From Leucothrix arctica (GTDB lineage: Bacteria > Pseudomonadota > Gammaproteobacteria > Thiotrichales > Thiotrichaceae): a stretch of 64,000 bases of DNA. The notes beneath the pieces were generated by a model. That model was not told the origin of the DNA, ran no database searches, and worked only from the letters and a program-made list of their open reading frames with translations. Shown here one piece after another: positions 33,187 to 41,968 of the stretch. A program made the position numbers and the translations under genes. Each line of letters starts with the position of its first letter. Position 1 is the stretch's first letter. The stretch is from the NCBI RefSeq assembly GCF_003172895.1, contig NZ_QGKL01000035.1, positions 1 through 64,000 on the forward strand. Reading direction: 5' to 3'.

Positions 33187-35265
33187 TCAGAACGAGTAAG
33201 TCACTGATAAGCCAGCACTGCGTGGAGCTAGGATATCGGAGTAACCATCAGGATAAAAAGTGCTTGATGCACCTTGGCTAACAATGCCTTGTACGTCCGT
33301 GACGTTGTTGACGAAAGCGGCTATATCGAAGTCCCGTACTTTATATTGCAGCTTTAAGTTTGTATAACCATAACCACCGGCAATAGTGTCTTCTGAGTTA
33401 GAGAGGTCACTGTAGTACTCATCAATATAGTTATAATTCAAACCAATGTTGAGCTTTTCGGTCATTGCATACTTTAGGTCGACATTGGCAGTAAATGCCG
33501 GAGCCATATTGAGCTCATTGCCATTAACATCTGCATAAGTGTCGCCAGCGTCTTTGATGTCGGTTTTGAGTAAACCAAGGCCACCATTTACGGTTAGTTT
33601 AGGTGATACTTTGGCAATGGCCTCTATCTCAGCGCCATAAGAAACGGCTTTGTCCATATTCACAATACGGCGAGAAGAGTTTACGGCTTGATAGCCATCG
33701 TAGTCGTTATAGAACAGGTTGCTATTCACTTGGTACTTGCCACCCGCGTAGTCACTACGCACACTGACTTCATACGTGTTGACTCTTTCTTCGTCGTAAT
33801 AGTAGTAGTCATCACTTAAATCAAGCGCGCCACCTGCTGAGTTGTAACCTTGTCTAGCACTAAACCCAAGCGTGGTTTGATCAGAGACATAATACTGCAA
33901 CGCGATTTTTGGCAGCGTGATTGTCTTGCTCTCATCAAGCGAATAGGTGACGTCACGGAAGGTGAAGTTTCGGTCTTGAGACTCACGTTCGAGACGTAAG
34001 CCAGCTGTAATAGTGAAGCGGTCGTTAAGGTCATAGTTAACCTCACCAAAAGCGGCTTTAGAGCTGCTTTCATCATCACCGTTATATATAGAGGAGCCAG
34101 CACTAACAAACTCTTGCTCACGTTTTGAGTAAGCTAAACCAACAATACCATTAAGTCGCTGACCACCTTCTCCAAAGCTGAGCTTACCCTCAAGTGTTTT
34201 GTCATTTTCATCAAAGTCTAATTGCTGTTCTGACGCTGCGGTGGCTGTGTAGCTGTCAAAACCCCACTCGTAGTCGGTGTTAGCGGCTAGTATTTCAAAA
34301 GACGTGTGGTCACTTATTTGAAAGCTGGACTTTAAAGTGGTTGTGTCTGATTTTGTTGTCATGTCGCGGAAATAAATACGATTATATGACCATGGGTCTT
34401 CACCTGAGTAGAAAATTCTTCCCGTATCACCACGCTCATCGGCGCTTGAGTGTGATAGCAATACATCGACTTTTTCGTTAGGCGTCCACAGTAACTTTCC
34501 ACGAATACGTTGTGAATTCAGTTCGTTTAGATCGTAATCTGCTGCGTTATCCGCATAACCTTGTTCGCTGGTGACTGTCTGTCCGTCAGTGTTTTGCATA
34601 GAAAGGCGAAACGCTAACTTGTCTTTAATAAGTGGGCCAGACACAACCGCTGACGCATTTTTGTATTCTTCTTGATTGCGCAAGCCCAACCTGACTGCAC
34701 CTTCCCAGTCAACGGTCGGGTCTTTACTTTTTAAGTTGATGGATCCACCAATGCTGCTTCGACCATTAGTAGTTGATTGAGGGCCACGAAACACTTCGAT
34801 TTGTTCAAAGTCCCACAGGTCAGAGTCACCGGTCCAATCCGCAACAAATGGTTCTGCTACCCCATCAATTAATAGGGATACACGAGGCTTTGCACCTCCT
34901 GTGATTGAGTTAAATCCACCCGCTGCACCATCACCCGAAATGCCCCGTATGCTCGGCGTATTACCTGACGTTGTAACAACGTTTGGAATCGTATCAATCG
35001 CGTCGGTAATGGTTTGGTTTTCAGTGGTTGCAAGCGCATCTTCGGTAATGACCGAGACCGATGACGTTGTGTCTTTTAGAGATCGCTCAATCTTTTCGCC
35101 ACTTACAATAATGCTATCGAGCACAGTGACGTTATTGGGATTGCTACCTTCTGCAAAAGCATTAGCCGATAGTAGTGAGACACCTAAGACGATATTTAAT
35201 GCTAGCACTAAACGTTTAACGGGTAGGTGGTCTGCTGGATAGGGGTTTTTAGAGTGAGCAGCCAT
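33187..35265 (-). CDS. TonB-dependent receptor of the receptor-monooxygenase-esterase operon
   Basis: The 692-residue receptor starts at ATG 35265 behind TGGAGAAAA. It has a signal peptide (LVLALNIVLGVSLLSANAFA), a TonB box (VLDSIIVSGEK), a plug with SIRGISGDGAAGGFNS, RVSLLIDGVAEPF, IEVFRGPQSTTNGRSSIGGSI, and a barrel ending SAGLSVTYSF. It is followed by the flavin monooxygenase and esterase genes on the same strand with short gaps, and lies divergent from an AraC-type (PchR-like) regulator. A Fur-type dyad stands upstream. The ferric ligand is not identifiable. Confidence 0.9.
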   Translation of the reverse strand: MAAHSKNPYPADHLPVKRLVLALNIVLGVSLLSANAFAEGSNPNNVTVLDSIIVSGEKIERSLKDTTSSVSVITEDALATTENQTITDAIDTIPNVVTTSGNTPSIRGISGDGAAGGFNSITGGAKPRVSLLIDGVAEPFVADWTGDSDLWDFEQIEVFRGPQSTTNGRSSIGGSINLKSKDPTVDWEGAVRLGLRNQEEYKNASAVVSGPLIKDKLAFRLSMQNTDGQTVTSEQGYADNAADYDLNELNSQRIRGKLLWTPNEKVDVLLSHSSADERGDTGRIFYSGEDPWSYNRIYFRDMTTKSDTTTLKSSFQISDHTSFEILAANTDYEWGFDSYTATAASEQQLDFDENDKTLEGKLSFGEGGQRLNGIVGLAYSKREQEFVSAGSSIYNGDDESSSKAAFGEVNYDLNDRFTITAGLRLERESQDRNFTFRDVTYSLDESKTITLPKIALQYYVSDQTTLGFSARQGYNSAGGALDLSDDYYYYDEERVNTYEVSVRSDYAGGKYQVNSNLFYNDYDGYQAVNSSRRIVNMDKAVSYGAEIEAIAKVSPKLTVNGGLGLLKTDIKDAGDTYADVNGNELNMAPAFTANVDLKYAMTEKLNIGLNYNYIDEYYSDLSNSEDTIAGGYGYTNLKLQYKVRDFDIAAFVNNVTDVQGIVSQGASSTFYPDGYSDILAPRSAGLSVTYSF

Positions 35266-35300
35266 TGCATTTTCTCCATGCAGTTGGATTTTAGGTTAAA

Positions 35301-35333
35301 TGCAAACATAAATGATAGTGATTCTCGTTTGCA
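35301..35333. promoter_or_regulatory. Fur box with extended arms
   Basis: The core AATGATAGTGATTCTCGTTT lies within outer arms TGCAAAC and GTTTGCA. It is 36-68 bases upstream of the receptor gene and in the shared region with the divergent AraC regulator. Confidence 0.78.
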
Positions 35334-35445
35334 GTAATTTACGTGTTGGCTGTAAGATACATCAAGCAGTTTTGTTTAGAGTTAATGAGTGGTTTGCTAA
35401 ATCGTCAAATCACTATCCCGAATCGCCAAGTTTAAAAAACTACAA

Positions 35446-36414
35446 ATGTGTGCCACGACTATGAATGCCCAAGTAATCGATATAGAAGAAGACACCGCAC
35501 CTTTTTGTGCGCCCATTGGAAAGGGGCTGAGTTATAACTCTTCGGAAAAAGAGATAAAAGCGTTGCTATCGGGTCATGTTTCTTTCGATTGTATTCAGGA
35601 GGGGCTACGGGTGCACTTTGGCGAGTTTACTGAGCTAGAGGCAAGAACGATAGAAGGCAAGATGCAACCTGGGCTAAGCTTCAATTTAGTCTTTGAAGGG
35701 CAGGCCATTTTTTCACTGGCAGATAAGTACTACCAAATTGGTAGTGATAGTGCGGATGTTGAATATTCGTTGTTTGCAGTGAGCAAAGTTGAAAACTTTA
35801 AACGCTTATTACGACCGGGTATGAAGATTAAGAAACTAAATATTTTTGTTGAAAAGAAATGGTTTGAAACACGTAGCCAGACTGATAAACAGAAGCAGCA
35901 AATCGATACGCTATTTAGTCAACACGCGGTTGTGCATGCGTGTAAAGCACCAAAGCAAATGCTGGATATCGCGAGCAACTTAATGCAAGTCAGTGCCCAG
36001 TCCAGTTTAGGCGGACAAATGCTGACAGAAGCTTATGTGTTACAAATACTATCTATGTTGATAGAGCAAAACTCGCTTAAGGTGCTGTCAGATTCGTCAT
36101 TGGGTCAGCAGGTGAGTCAGCTGATCTGGGAGGAAAGTAAAGGCAGTACGCTCACGTTACAAGAAATAGCTGATCATATAGGGGTGAGTATTAGCACCTT
36201 GCAACGACGTTTTAAGCAGCAGGTTGGTACAACGGTAATAGAGTTCTGTCGAAGTGAGCGCTTAGAGAAAGCGAGATATGCCTTGGTGAGTGATCATTTA
36301 ACGATCGGAGAAGTGGCTTACTTGTCGGGGTATCAGCATGTTTCTAACTTTATATCCGCCTTTACCAAGCAATACGATATATCGCCAGGGCAGTATGTTA
36401 AGGAGCAAGGTTAA
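35446..36414 (+). CDS. AraC-family regulator, PchR-like
   Basis: This 322-residue protein has an N-terminal sensing region (to about 215) and a C-terminal double helix-turn-helix: LTLQEIADHIGVSISTLQRR, then LTIGEVAYLSGYQHVSNF, ending SAFTKQYDISPGQY. The N-terminal MQPGLSFNLVFEGQA pattern matches PchR/AlcR-type activators, which respond to an imported ferric siderophore and switch on their receptor gene. It is divergent from the receptor of the monooxygenase-esterase operon, its likely target. It is clearly paralogous to the regulator at 38609-39592. Confidence 0.88.
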   Translation: MCATTMNAQVIDIEEDTAPFCAPIGKGLSYNSSEKEIKALLSGHVSFDCIQEGLRVHFGEFTELEARTIEGKMQPGLSFNLVFEGQAIFSLADKYYQIGSDSADVEYSLFAVSKVENFKRLLRPGMKIKKLNIFVEKKWFETRSQTDKQKQQIDTLFSQHAVVHACKAPKQMLDIASNLMQVSAQSSLGGQMLTEAYVLQILSMLIEQNSLKVLSDSSLGQQVSQLIWEESKGSTLTLQEIADHIGVSISTLQRRFKQQVGTTVIEFCRSERLEKARYALVSDHLTIGEVAYLSGYQHVSNFISAFTKQYDISPGQYVKEQG

Positions 36415-36454
36415 AATTGGCAGCCACCATTTCAAGCGTGATAACTGCCAATTT
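36414..36454. terminator. Hairpin with long loop, possible bidirectional terminator
   Basis: Arms AAATTGGCAG and CTGCCAATTT (10 bp) enclose a 21-base loop, between the convergent AraC and receptor genes. The T-tract is short, so this call is moderate. Confidence 0.55.
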
Positions 36455-36473
36455 AAGTCTAAGCTAACAACGA

Positions 36474-38459
36474 TTAGAACTTGTAGTTAACCGATAAACG
36501 AACGTCACGTCCTGCTTCGTTCGCGCCAGCGATAGACTCCCATCCAGCAATATCTCCGTAGTCACCTACGCTAGAGTGATCACGGTAGTTTTCATCAAAT
36601 AGGTTTTGTACTGCGAAGTTCACTGAAAGATTCTTGTATCGGTTTGGTGTCCAACGTAGGTAAACATCATGTACGTTATAGCCTTTTTTATCGATAAACT
36701 GAGTTTCATCGATCCAGCCAGCAGCAACATCGTCATAAAGTACTTCAATATCATTTAATGACTTCACATGCGCAAAATTCCACCCCAGTTGGAACTGGCT
36801 AGAAAATTCATAAGTCGCTTTAACATTGAATGTGTCGCCACGTACATTACCGATAGCGCTATGCTCGTAGCCTTCAACCACATTGCCATTTAGGGTAGGG
36901 TCGTTGTGACTGAAGCTTGCCGCTAGTTCTAGCTTACCGAAGTCATAAGAAGCACCAAGCTCGAAACCATCGCTTTCAAGGTTTCCGATGTTTTCATAAG
37001 TGCCTCCCCAGCCATTAACCGCATGGATGACATCCTTTACTTCTGATTGATAAACAGAGGCTGTTAGGTTTAGTTTACCCGTATTGTATTCAAGGCCAAT
37101 TTCGGTATTTGTTACCTTCTCTGCTCGAAGATCTTCGCCTAGCGTAAACCCGTCAACCGTAAAAGAGTCACTAATCTCTTTACCACGCATTGCTTTAGCA
37201 TGACCAACTTTAACGGTTAGCTTGTCGTTGATATCGTAACTCAAACCAATATTAGGGCTGACAGCATCACTTTTAGCACTGTCATCAAGGTCTGTCTGGT
37301 CAAGCTTATAGTCATCAAAGCGTAACCCATAACTGACTAATAGTTTGTCCGATAACTGCCAGTGGTCTTGAGCATAAGCACCAAACACAGTGCCTTTTTC
37401 TTTAAATGTTTCACCGTTATCAGAAGAAGCGCCTGCTGTGACGATGTCCTTTCGGTAATCTATTCCGTAGGTAACTGTGTGGTTTCCTAGATGACTTTTA
37501 TTTTTAAGGTCAAGCCCCGTTGATTGAGTGTGGCCTTCATACTCGCCGAATCTGCCATTGTTCCATAGGCTGTTGTTTGTGCGATAAACCGTTGTTTCTA
37601 AATTGAATAAGTCACTTGCCGTGTACTTGTGGTTTACTGTAAATGTGGTGCGGTCTCTCTCCATAGGATAAAGCGCGTCGCCTTCACTCACAAACCAGTT
37701 TGGTTTAGAGCTAAATTCTCCAGACTCTTCTCGCTTCTCAGCACTGATAGATAGCTCTTGCTTGTCTGAAATATCCGCATTCACTTTAACAAAGGCAAGA
37801 TTTTGCTTTGAGTTTGTTGCAAGAATTTCATCACCATTACCGTCAGTCATGTTGTCACGGTTAGTTTTGCTGAATGAGCCAATCACACCGACGTTGTCAT
37901 TCACTTTACCGTACAGTGACACATTGCCTTTTTCACCCTCGTTACTAAAAGCGCTGCCTTTGATTAAACCGCCAAACTTTTTACCAGTCTCTAAAAGGTC
38001 TTCCACATCTTTAGTTTCAAAACGGATAGCACCACCAATTGCACCTGCACCACTGGTTGCTTCACCAGCACCTGCTTGTACTTCCACAGACTTGAGAAGC
38101 TCAGGCTCTATTTGTATGCGCCCAATATGGTGAAACAATGTTCCTGTCTGTGGAGCGCCATCAACTGATACGTTGAGCATGGTATCTTCCATGCCGCGAA
38201 CATAAACTTTTTGCGCGATACCGACAGAGCCACCGACCGACACAGAAGGGACGTGGCGGAAAATATCTTCTAAGTCATTTGCTTGATAGTTATCAAGCTC
38301 TTCAGGTGTGACTTCTGTGTTGGTGGTTTCCCCAACAACGACGATAGTGTCAAATGTAGTGACTTCTTCAGCGCTGGCATGTGTCGTCATCAGCGCTAAT
38401 GAAATGCTGGCAGCCAATAGGGTTGTTTTACCTAAGGTACTTTTTTTGGTATTAACCAT
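36474..38459 (-). CDS. TonB-dependent receptor paired with second PchR-like regulator
   Basis: The 661-residue receptor has a signal peptide (LLAASISLALMTTHASA), a TonB box (TFDTIVVVGET), a plug with VPSVSVGGSVGIAQKVYVRG, LNVSVDGAPQTGTLFHHIGR and GAGAIGGAIRFETKD, and a barrel ending EAGRDVRLSVNYKF. The VYVRGMEDTMLNVSVDGA text is typical of BfrD/PirA-like or haem-type receptors; the ligand is not certain. It lies alone, divergent from the AraC gene at 38609, with GAAGAG before its ATG and a Fur-like site upstream. Confidence 0.88.
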   Translation of the reverse strand: MVNTKKSTLGKTTLLAASISLALMTTHASAEEVTTFDTIVVVGETTNTEVTPEELDNYQANDLEDIFRHVPSVSVGGSVGIAQKVYVRGMEDTMLNVSVDGAPQTGTLFHHIGRIQIEPELLKSVEVQAGAGEATSGAGAIGGAIRFETKDVEDLLETGKKFGGLIKGSAFSNEGEKGNVSLYGKVNDNVGVIGSFSKTNRDNMTDGNGDEILATNSKQNLAFVKVNADISDKQELSISAEKREESGEFSSKPNWFVSEGDALYPMERDRTTFTVNHKYTASDLFNLETTVYRTNNSLWNNGRFGEYEGHTQSTGLDLKNKSHLGNHTVTYGIDYRKDIVTAGASSDNGETFKEKGTVFGAYAQDHWQLSDKLLVSYGLRFDDYKLDQTDLDDSAKSDAVSPNIGLSYDINDKLTVKVGHAKAMRGKEISDSFTVDGFTLGEDLRAEKVTNTEIGLEYNTGKLNLTASVYQSEVKDVIHAVNGWGGTYENIGNLESDGFELGASYDFGKLELAASFSHNDPTLNGNVVEGYEHSAIGNVRGDTFNVKATYEFSSQFQLGWNFAHVKSLNDIEVLYDDVAAGWIDETQFIDKKGYNVHDVYLRWTPNRYKNLSVNFAVQNLFDENYRDHSSVGDYGDIAGWESIAGANEAGRDVRLSVNYKF

Positions 38460-38488
38460 AATTAATTCTCTTCAAAACAGTAGTTGTT

Positions 38489-38508
38489 GCAAGTGATTAT
38501 TATTTCGC
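38489..38508. promoter_or_regulatory. Fur-like site
   Basis: GCAAGTGATTATTATTTCGC lies 30-49 bases upstream of the receptor gene. It keeps the GCAA...(T/C)GC flanks and ATTATT centre seen in other Fur sites of this window, but is weaker. Confidence 0.55.
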
Positions 38509-38608
38509 TTTATGGTAATTTAGTCAGATAAGTAAATTCTTCAAAAAATACAGTTAAAATCGTCAAAGTGTTGTGCGTAATCGTCACGCTTTTTGGTAAT
38601 AGGCAAAG

Positions 38609-39592
38609 ATGGTTAATTTAAAAACACCCCTACAAATACTGGCCGTCGATACGTGTCAGAAACTTCAAGGCGACGCAACTTTCACCATGGATACATCCCC
38701 CACAAATGAAGGTAGTTTTACCTATCAAAGTAACTTTGATGGTTTGTCTGTGCATTACTGTGATGTGGTGGAGTCTAAGCCGCTCACGATAACCGAGCAG
38801 TTACCCGCAGGCTTAAGTATTGATCTTATACTTAACGGTGGAATATCTTTTGAGCTGGAAAATCAGCAATATACGTTGAAGAGTGACCCGTCTGACTTAG
38901 CGTGCTCTGTTTGTGTTTTTTCTCGACCATCATCGTTTAAACTTTATCTTCAGCAAGACTTGCGCATAAAAAAGGTCAATATATTTGCTGAGTTGTCATG
39001 GTTTAAAAAGCGCTTTGCTAACCAAGTGCAGCTGTCATTGTTAAACCAGTTATTTACGACACATGCTCAAGTAGGGGGCTTGGTTGTTTCTTCTGAGATG
39101 CTCTCCGTCATTTCAGCGTTAGCAGCCATTGCAGCTAAACAAGATGTTAGGCAAGACACCGTATTAAAAGAAAAAGCGATACAGTTCCTAGCGCTTTGCG
39201 TTCAACAGTTTTTGAGTACTGACTGTGGTGTATTTTCTAACAAGCCAACTCAGTCATCTTCAAGTAGCTTAAGCGAGCAGGTGAGTCAGCTGATTGCGAA
39301 TGAATCAGCGGGTCAGGCGGTATCACTTCAAGATATTGCAAACCATGTAAACTTGAGTATCAGTACCTTACAGCGTCGTTTCAAGTCGGTATTTGGTATG
39401 ACGGTCATCGAATATGCTCGCACAGAGCGCTTAGAGAAAGCGAAGCGAGCATTAGTTGATGAGGGCTTGAGTATCGGTGAAGCAGCTTACTTATCCGGCT
39501 ACCAACACGCTTCCAGTTTTGTTTCAGCGTTTACTAAGCACTTTGATATTTCACCATCACGCTATAAAAACACGCAGAAGTTAGTGCCTTAG
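38609..39592 (+). CDS. AraC-family regulator, PchR-like (paralogue)
   Basis: The 327-residue protein has the same design as the regulator at 35446: N-terminal sensing domain with LPAGLSIDLILNGGISFELENQQY, and C-terminal helix-turn-helix pair (VSLQDIANHVNLSISTLQRR, LSIGEAAYLSGYQHASSF, ending HFDISPSRY). The DNA-binding halves are much more alike than the sensing halves, as expected for duplicated regulators that came to sense different ferric siderophores. It is divergent from the receptor at 36474-38459, its likely target. Confidence 0.88.
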   Translation: MVNLKTPLQILAVDTCQKLQGDATFTMDTSPTNEGSFTYQSNFDGLSVHYCDVVESKPLTITEQLPAGLSIDLILNGGISFELENQQYTLKSDPSDLACSVCVFSRPSSFKLYLQQDLRIKKVNIFAELSWFKKRFANQVQLSLLNQLFTTHAQVGGLVVSSEMLSVISALAAIAAKQDVRQDTVLKEKAIQFLALCVQQFLSTDCGVFSNKPTQSSSSSLSEQVSQLIANESAGQAVSLQDIANHVNLSISTLQRRFKSVFGMTVIEYARTERLEKAKRALVDEGLSIGEAAYLSGYQHASSFVSAFTKHFDISPSRYKNTQKLVP

Positions 39593-39594
39593 TA

Positions 39595-39885
39595 TCAGGT
39601 TTGGTCTGTCCAAGTCACGGTGACTTCTTTCAGTTCTCCGTACTTGATGATGTGAGAACCAATCACATCTTTAACGATTTCTAAGTCATCGCTACTGTTT
39701 GCAGCACATACAAAGTTCATCTCCTCGCCTGCGGCTGACATGGTGCAAATGCCCATTTCAAAGCGAATAATGATTTCATTTTCTTCAAAATCGACCGGTA
39801 TTTTGCGGGCGAAGTGCTTGCCTAGTGAGTTGATGTAGCGTTGTGATTTTTCTGCGGAAACTTGTGTGTTTGATAAGTATTTCAT
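39595..39885 (-). CDS. DUF2218-family small protein
   Basis: From ATG 39885 the product has 96 residues, the usual size of DUF2218 proteins; the frame extends 43 codons upstream into the Fur-box region and is not needed. Family features are KYLSNTQVSAEKSQRYINSLGKHFA, then VDFEENEIIIRFEMGICTMSAAGEEMNF and a C-terminal LEIVKDVIGSHIIKYG. DUF2218 genes are often found beside siderophore transport genes, but the function is unknown. It is divergent from a siderophore ABC transporter across a shared Fur site. Confidence 0.82.
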   Translation of the reverse strand: MKYLSNTQVSAEKSQRYINSLGKHFARKIPVDFEENEIIIRFEMGICTMSAAGEEMNFVCAANSSDDLEIVKDVIGSHIIKYGELKEVTVTWTDQT

Positions 39886-39943
39886 AGGTTCATTGAGTCG
39901 TTTTGTATAGTGAATAAAGGTTATAGAGCTGTTGTCGCTTTGT

Positions 39944-39967
39944 ATATGATAATGCGAATTATTCTTG
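39944..39967. promoter_or_regulatory. Fur box between DUF2218 gene and siderophore ABC operon
   Basis: GATAATGCGAATTATTC forms the core dyad. It lies about 60 bases upstream of the DUF2218 start and about 105 upstream of the binding-protein gene, so it may serve both. Confidence 0.7.
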
Positions 39968-40072
39968 TTTTTCTTAGCATTTACATAATACACTACCCTG
40001 ATATTTAGACTCAAATTTAATTTTAAACGCGAGTTTATGGCCTCTTAACTTATTAATTTATATTGAATAATT

Positions 40073-40984
40073 ATGATTAATTATGCTCGACTAAAAGCAG
40101 CTGCTCTGTCTTTAATGATATTTTCCAGCCCGCTATTCGCAGAAGAAATAAGCGTTGAAACCGCTCGCGGAGCGGTTTCTGTTACAAAAATACCAAAGAC
40201 GATTGCTGTGTTTGATATTCCCGCTGTTGATACGTTACATGCATTGGGCGTCCCTATCGCAGGTACTGTCGGCAAGATGTATGTCGACTACTTAGATGAT
40301 GTGACTGACTCAGCGAAAGTGGTGGGTAGTTTGTTTGATCCAGACTTTAAAGCGCTCTCGATCATGCAGCCTGACTTAATCATTGTTGGTGGGCGCTCTT
40401 CTACATCGATAGACAAAGTTTCTAAAATAGCACCAGCCATTGATATGACAATTACGGGTGATGCGTTATTAGACCTGACTCGTCAGCGTTTAAAAACCTA
40501 TGGAGAACTGTTTGATAAAGAAGAAAAGGCAAAAAGTTTGACTGCAGAGTTGGATGAGGCAATAAAAGCAGCCCAAGAGGCCGTTGCCGGCAAAGGGAAT
40601 GGACTCATCATTATGACCAATGGCGCGAAGCTATCTGCATTTGGAGTGGGTTCTCGTTTTGGATGGATTTACCCTGCGCTGAACTTGCCGGCTTCAACAG
40701 ATGACATCACAGTGGCGAACCATGGTGACTCCGTGTCTTTTGAGTTTATTCTTCAGCAAAACCCAGACTGGTTGTTGGTTGTGGATCGTGGTCAGGCCAT
40801 TGGTCAAGAGGGTAATAGCGCCAACCAAACCTTGGATAATGAAATTATTCACAAAACAAAAGCATGGAAAAATAAGCAGATAGTTTATCTAAACAGTGCC
40901 GATATTTACATCTCAAGTGGTGGTATTCAGTCACAGCTGAGAACGCTTAAACATATTACAAAGTTGTTTAACAAAGAAAAGTGA
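40073..40984 (+). CDS. Periplasmic siderophore-binding protein (FatB/CeuE/VctP-type)
   Basis: This 303-residue protein has a signal peptide (LKAAALSLMIFSSPLFA, cleavage before EEIS) and the class III binding-protein fold: KIPKTIAVFDIPAVDTLHALG, then FKALSIMQPDLIIVGGRSS and LSAFGVGSRFGWIYPAL. The last motif is characteristic of FatB/CeuE/VctP proteins, which bind catecholate or mixed ferric siderophores. It heads a four-gene operon with two permeases and an ATPase; its stop overlaps the next start (GTGA). Confidence 0.9.
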   Translation: MINYARLKAAALSLMIFSSPLFAEEISVETARGAVSVTKIPKTIAVFDIPAVDTLHALGVPIAGTVGKMYVDYLDDVTDSAKVVGSLFDPDFKALSIMQPDLIIVGGRSSTSIDKVSKIAPAIDMTITGDALLDLTRQRLKTYGELFDKEEKAKSLTAELDEAIKAAQEAVAGKGNGLIIMTNGAKLSAFGVGSRFGWIYPALNLPASTDDITVANHGDSVSFEFILQQNPDWLLVVDRGQAIGQEGNSANQTLDNEIIHKTKAWKNKQIVYLNSADIYISSGGIQSQLRTLKHITKLFNKEK

Positions 40985-41964
40985 TTGCCTCATTGAATGT
41001 ATTACAGCCATATAAGTGTTATATGGCTGTTTTTTTGTTGCTGTTATTTTCATTTGCGAGTTTGTTTGTTGGCGTGATTGAGCTGACGCCTGCAAGTCTA
41101 TGGAGTGATCCTGAAGCCGCTTGGCTGTTAGCGGCTAGCCGTTTGCCGCGCGTGTTATCGGTATTGTTAACGGGTACTTCACTCGCGATTGCTGGATTAG
41201 TGATGCAGGTATTGGTGCAAAACAGGTTTGTTGAACCTGCGACTGCGGGCAGTGGTCAGTCAGCGGTATTGGGCATCATTCTTGTGACGTTATTTATTCC
41301 TGGCGCGTCATTGATGACAAAAATGGGCTTAGCAAGCGTCACTGCATTGCTAGGAACGGGATTATTCCTGCTAATCGTTCGACGCTTACCGGTGCAAGAG
41401 ACCTACTTAGTGCCGCTAGTGGGTATTGTCTATGGCGGTGTCGTGGGTGCGGTTGCTACATGGTTGGCATGGCAAGCAGATCTAATACAGCTCATCGATA
41501 TTTGGCTAACGGGTGAGTTTTCAGGAATGATCCGTGGACGCTATGACTTCCTTTGGATTGCGGGCGCATTGGCCGTCTTCTCTTACTTTTTAGCAGACCA
41601 ATTCACCATTGCTAGTTTGGGTGAAGACCAAGCGCGTAACTTGGGTTTGAATTACAACGTAATGATGGCCATCGGATTGGTCTTGGTTTCTATCGTTACA
41701 GCGGTGACAGTCGTAACCGTGGGTGTTATTCCGTTTATTGGGCTTATCGTTCCGAATATTGTGAGCCGTTGGCGTGGCGATAATCTCCGTCATTCTCTGC
41801 CCTTAGTCGCTTACTCTGGCGCCATGTTGACCTTACTGTGTGATGTGGTCGGTCGTGTTGTTATTTTCCCGTACGAAGTACCCGTCGGTTCGGTGTTTGG
41901 GGTGGTTGGTGCATTTATTACACTGTGGCTGCTTTATAGCTCGCCGTCAGCTAAGCGAGCGTGA
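40981..41964 (+). CDS. Siderophore ABC transporter permease 1 (FecCD family, FatD/VctD-type)
   Basis: The 327-residue protein is a FecCD-type inner-membrane permease with about nine or ten helices. Visible family text includes LWSDPEAAWLLAASRLPRVLSVLLTGTSLAIAGLVMQVLVQNRFVEPATAGSG split over its first third and GEDQARNLGLNYN plus VIPFIGLIVPNIVSRWRGDNLR, the ATPase-coupling loop. It starts at GTG 40981, overlapping the binding-protein stop. It works with the following permease as a heterodimer. Confidence 0.9.
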   Translation: MIASLNVLQPYKCYMAVFLLLLFSFASLFVGVIELTPASLWSDPEAAWLLAASRLPRVLSVLLTGTSLAIAGLVMQVLVQNRFVEPATAGSGQSAVLGIILVTLFIPGASLMTKMGLASVTALLGTGLFLLIVRRLPVQETYLVPLVGIVYGGVVGAVATWLAWQADLIQLIDIWLTGEFSGMIRGRYDFLWIAGALAVFSYFLADQFTIASLGEDQARNLGLNYNVMMAIGLVLVSIVTAVTVVTVGVIPFIGLIVPNIVSRWRGDNLRHSLPLVAYSGAMLTLLCDVVGRVVIFPYEVPVGSVFGVVGAFITLWLLYSSPSAKRA

Positions 41965-41968
41965 TGGC

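Noticed and set aside
41840-41968. Upstream part of the second permease frame
   Set aside because: It overlaps the first permease by 125 bases and encodes no permease-like sequence. GTG 41969 follows the upstream stop closely.
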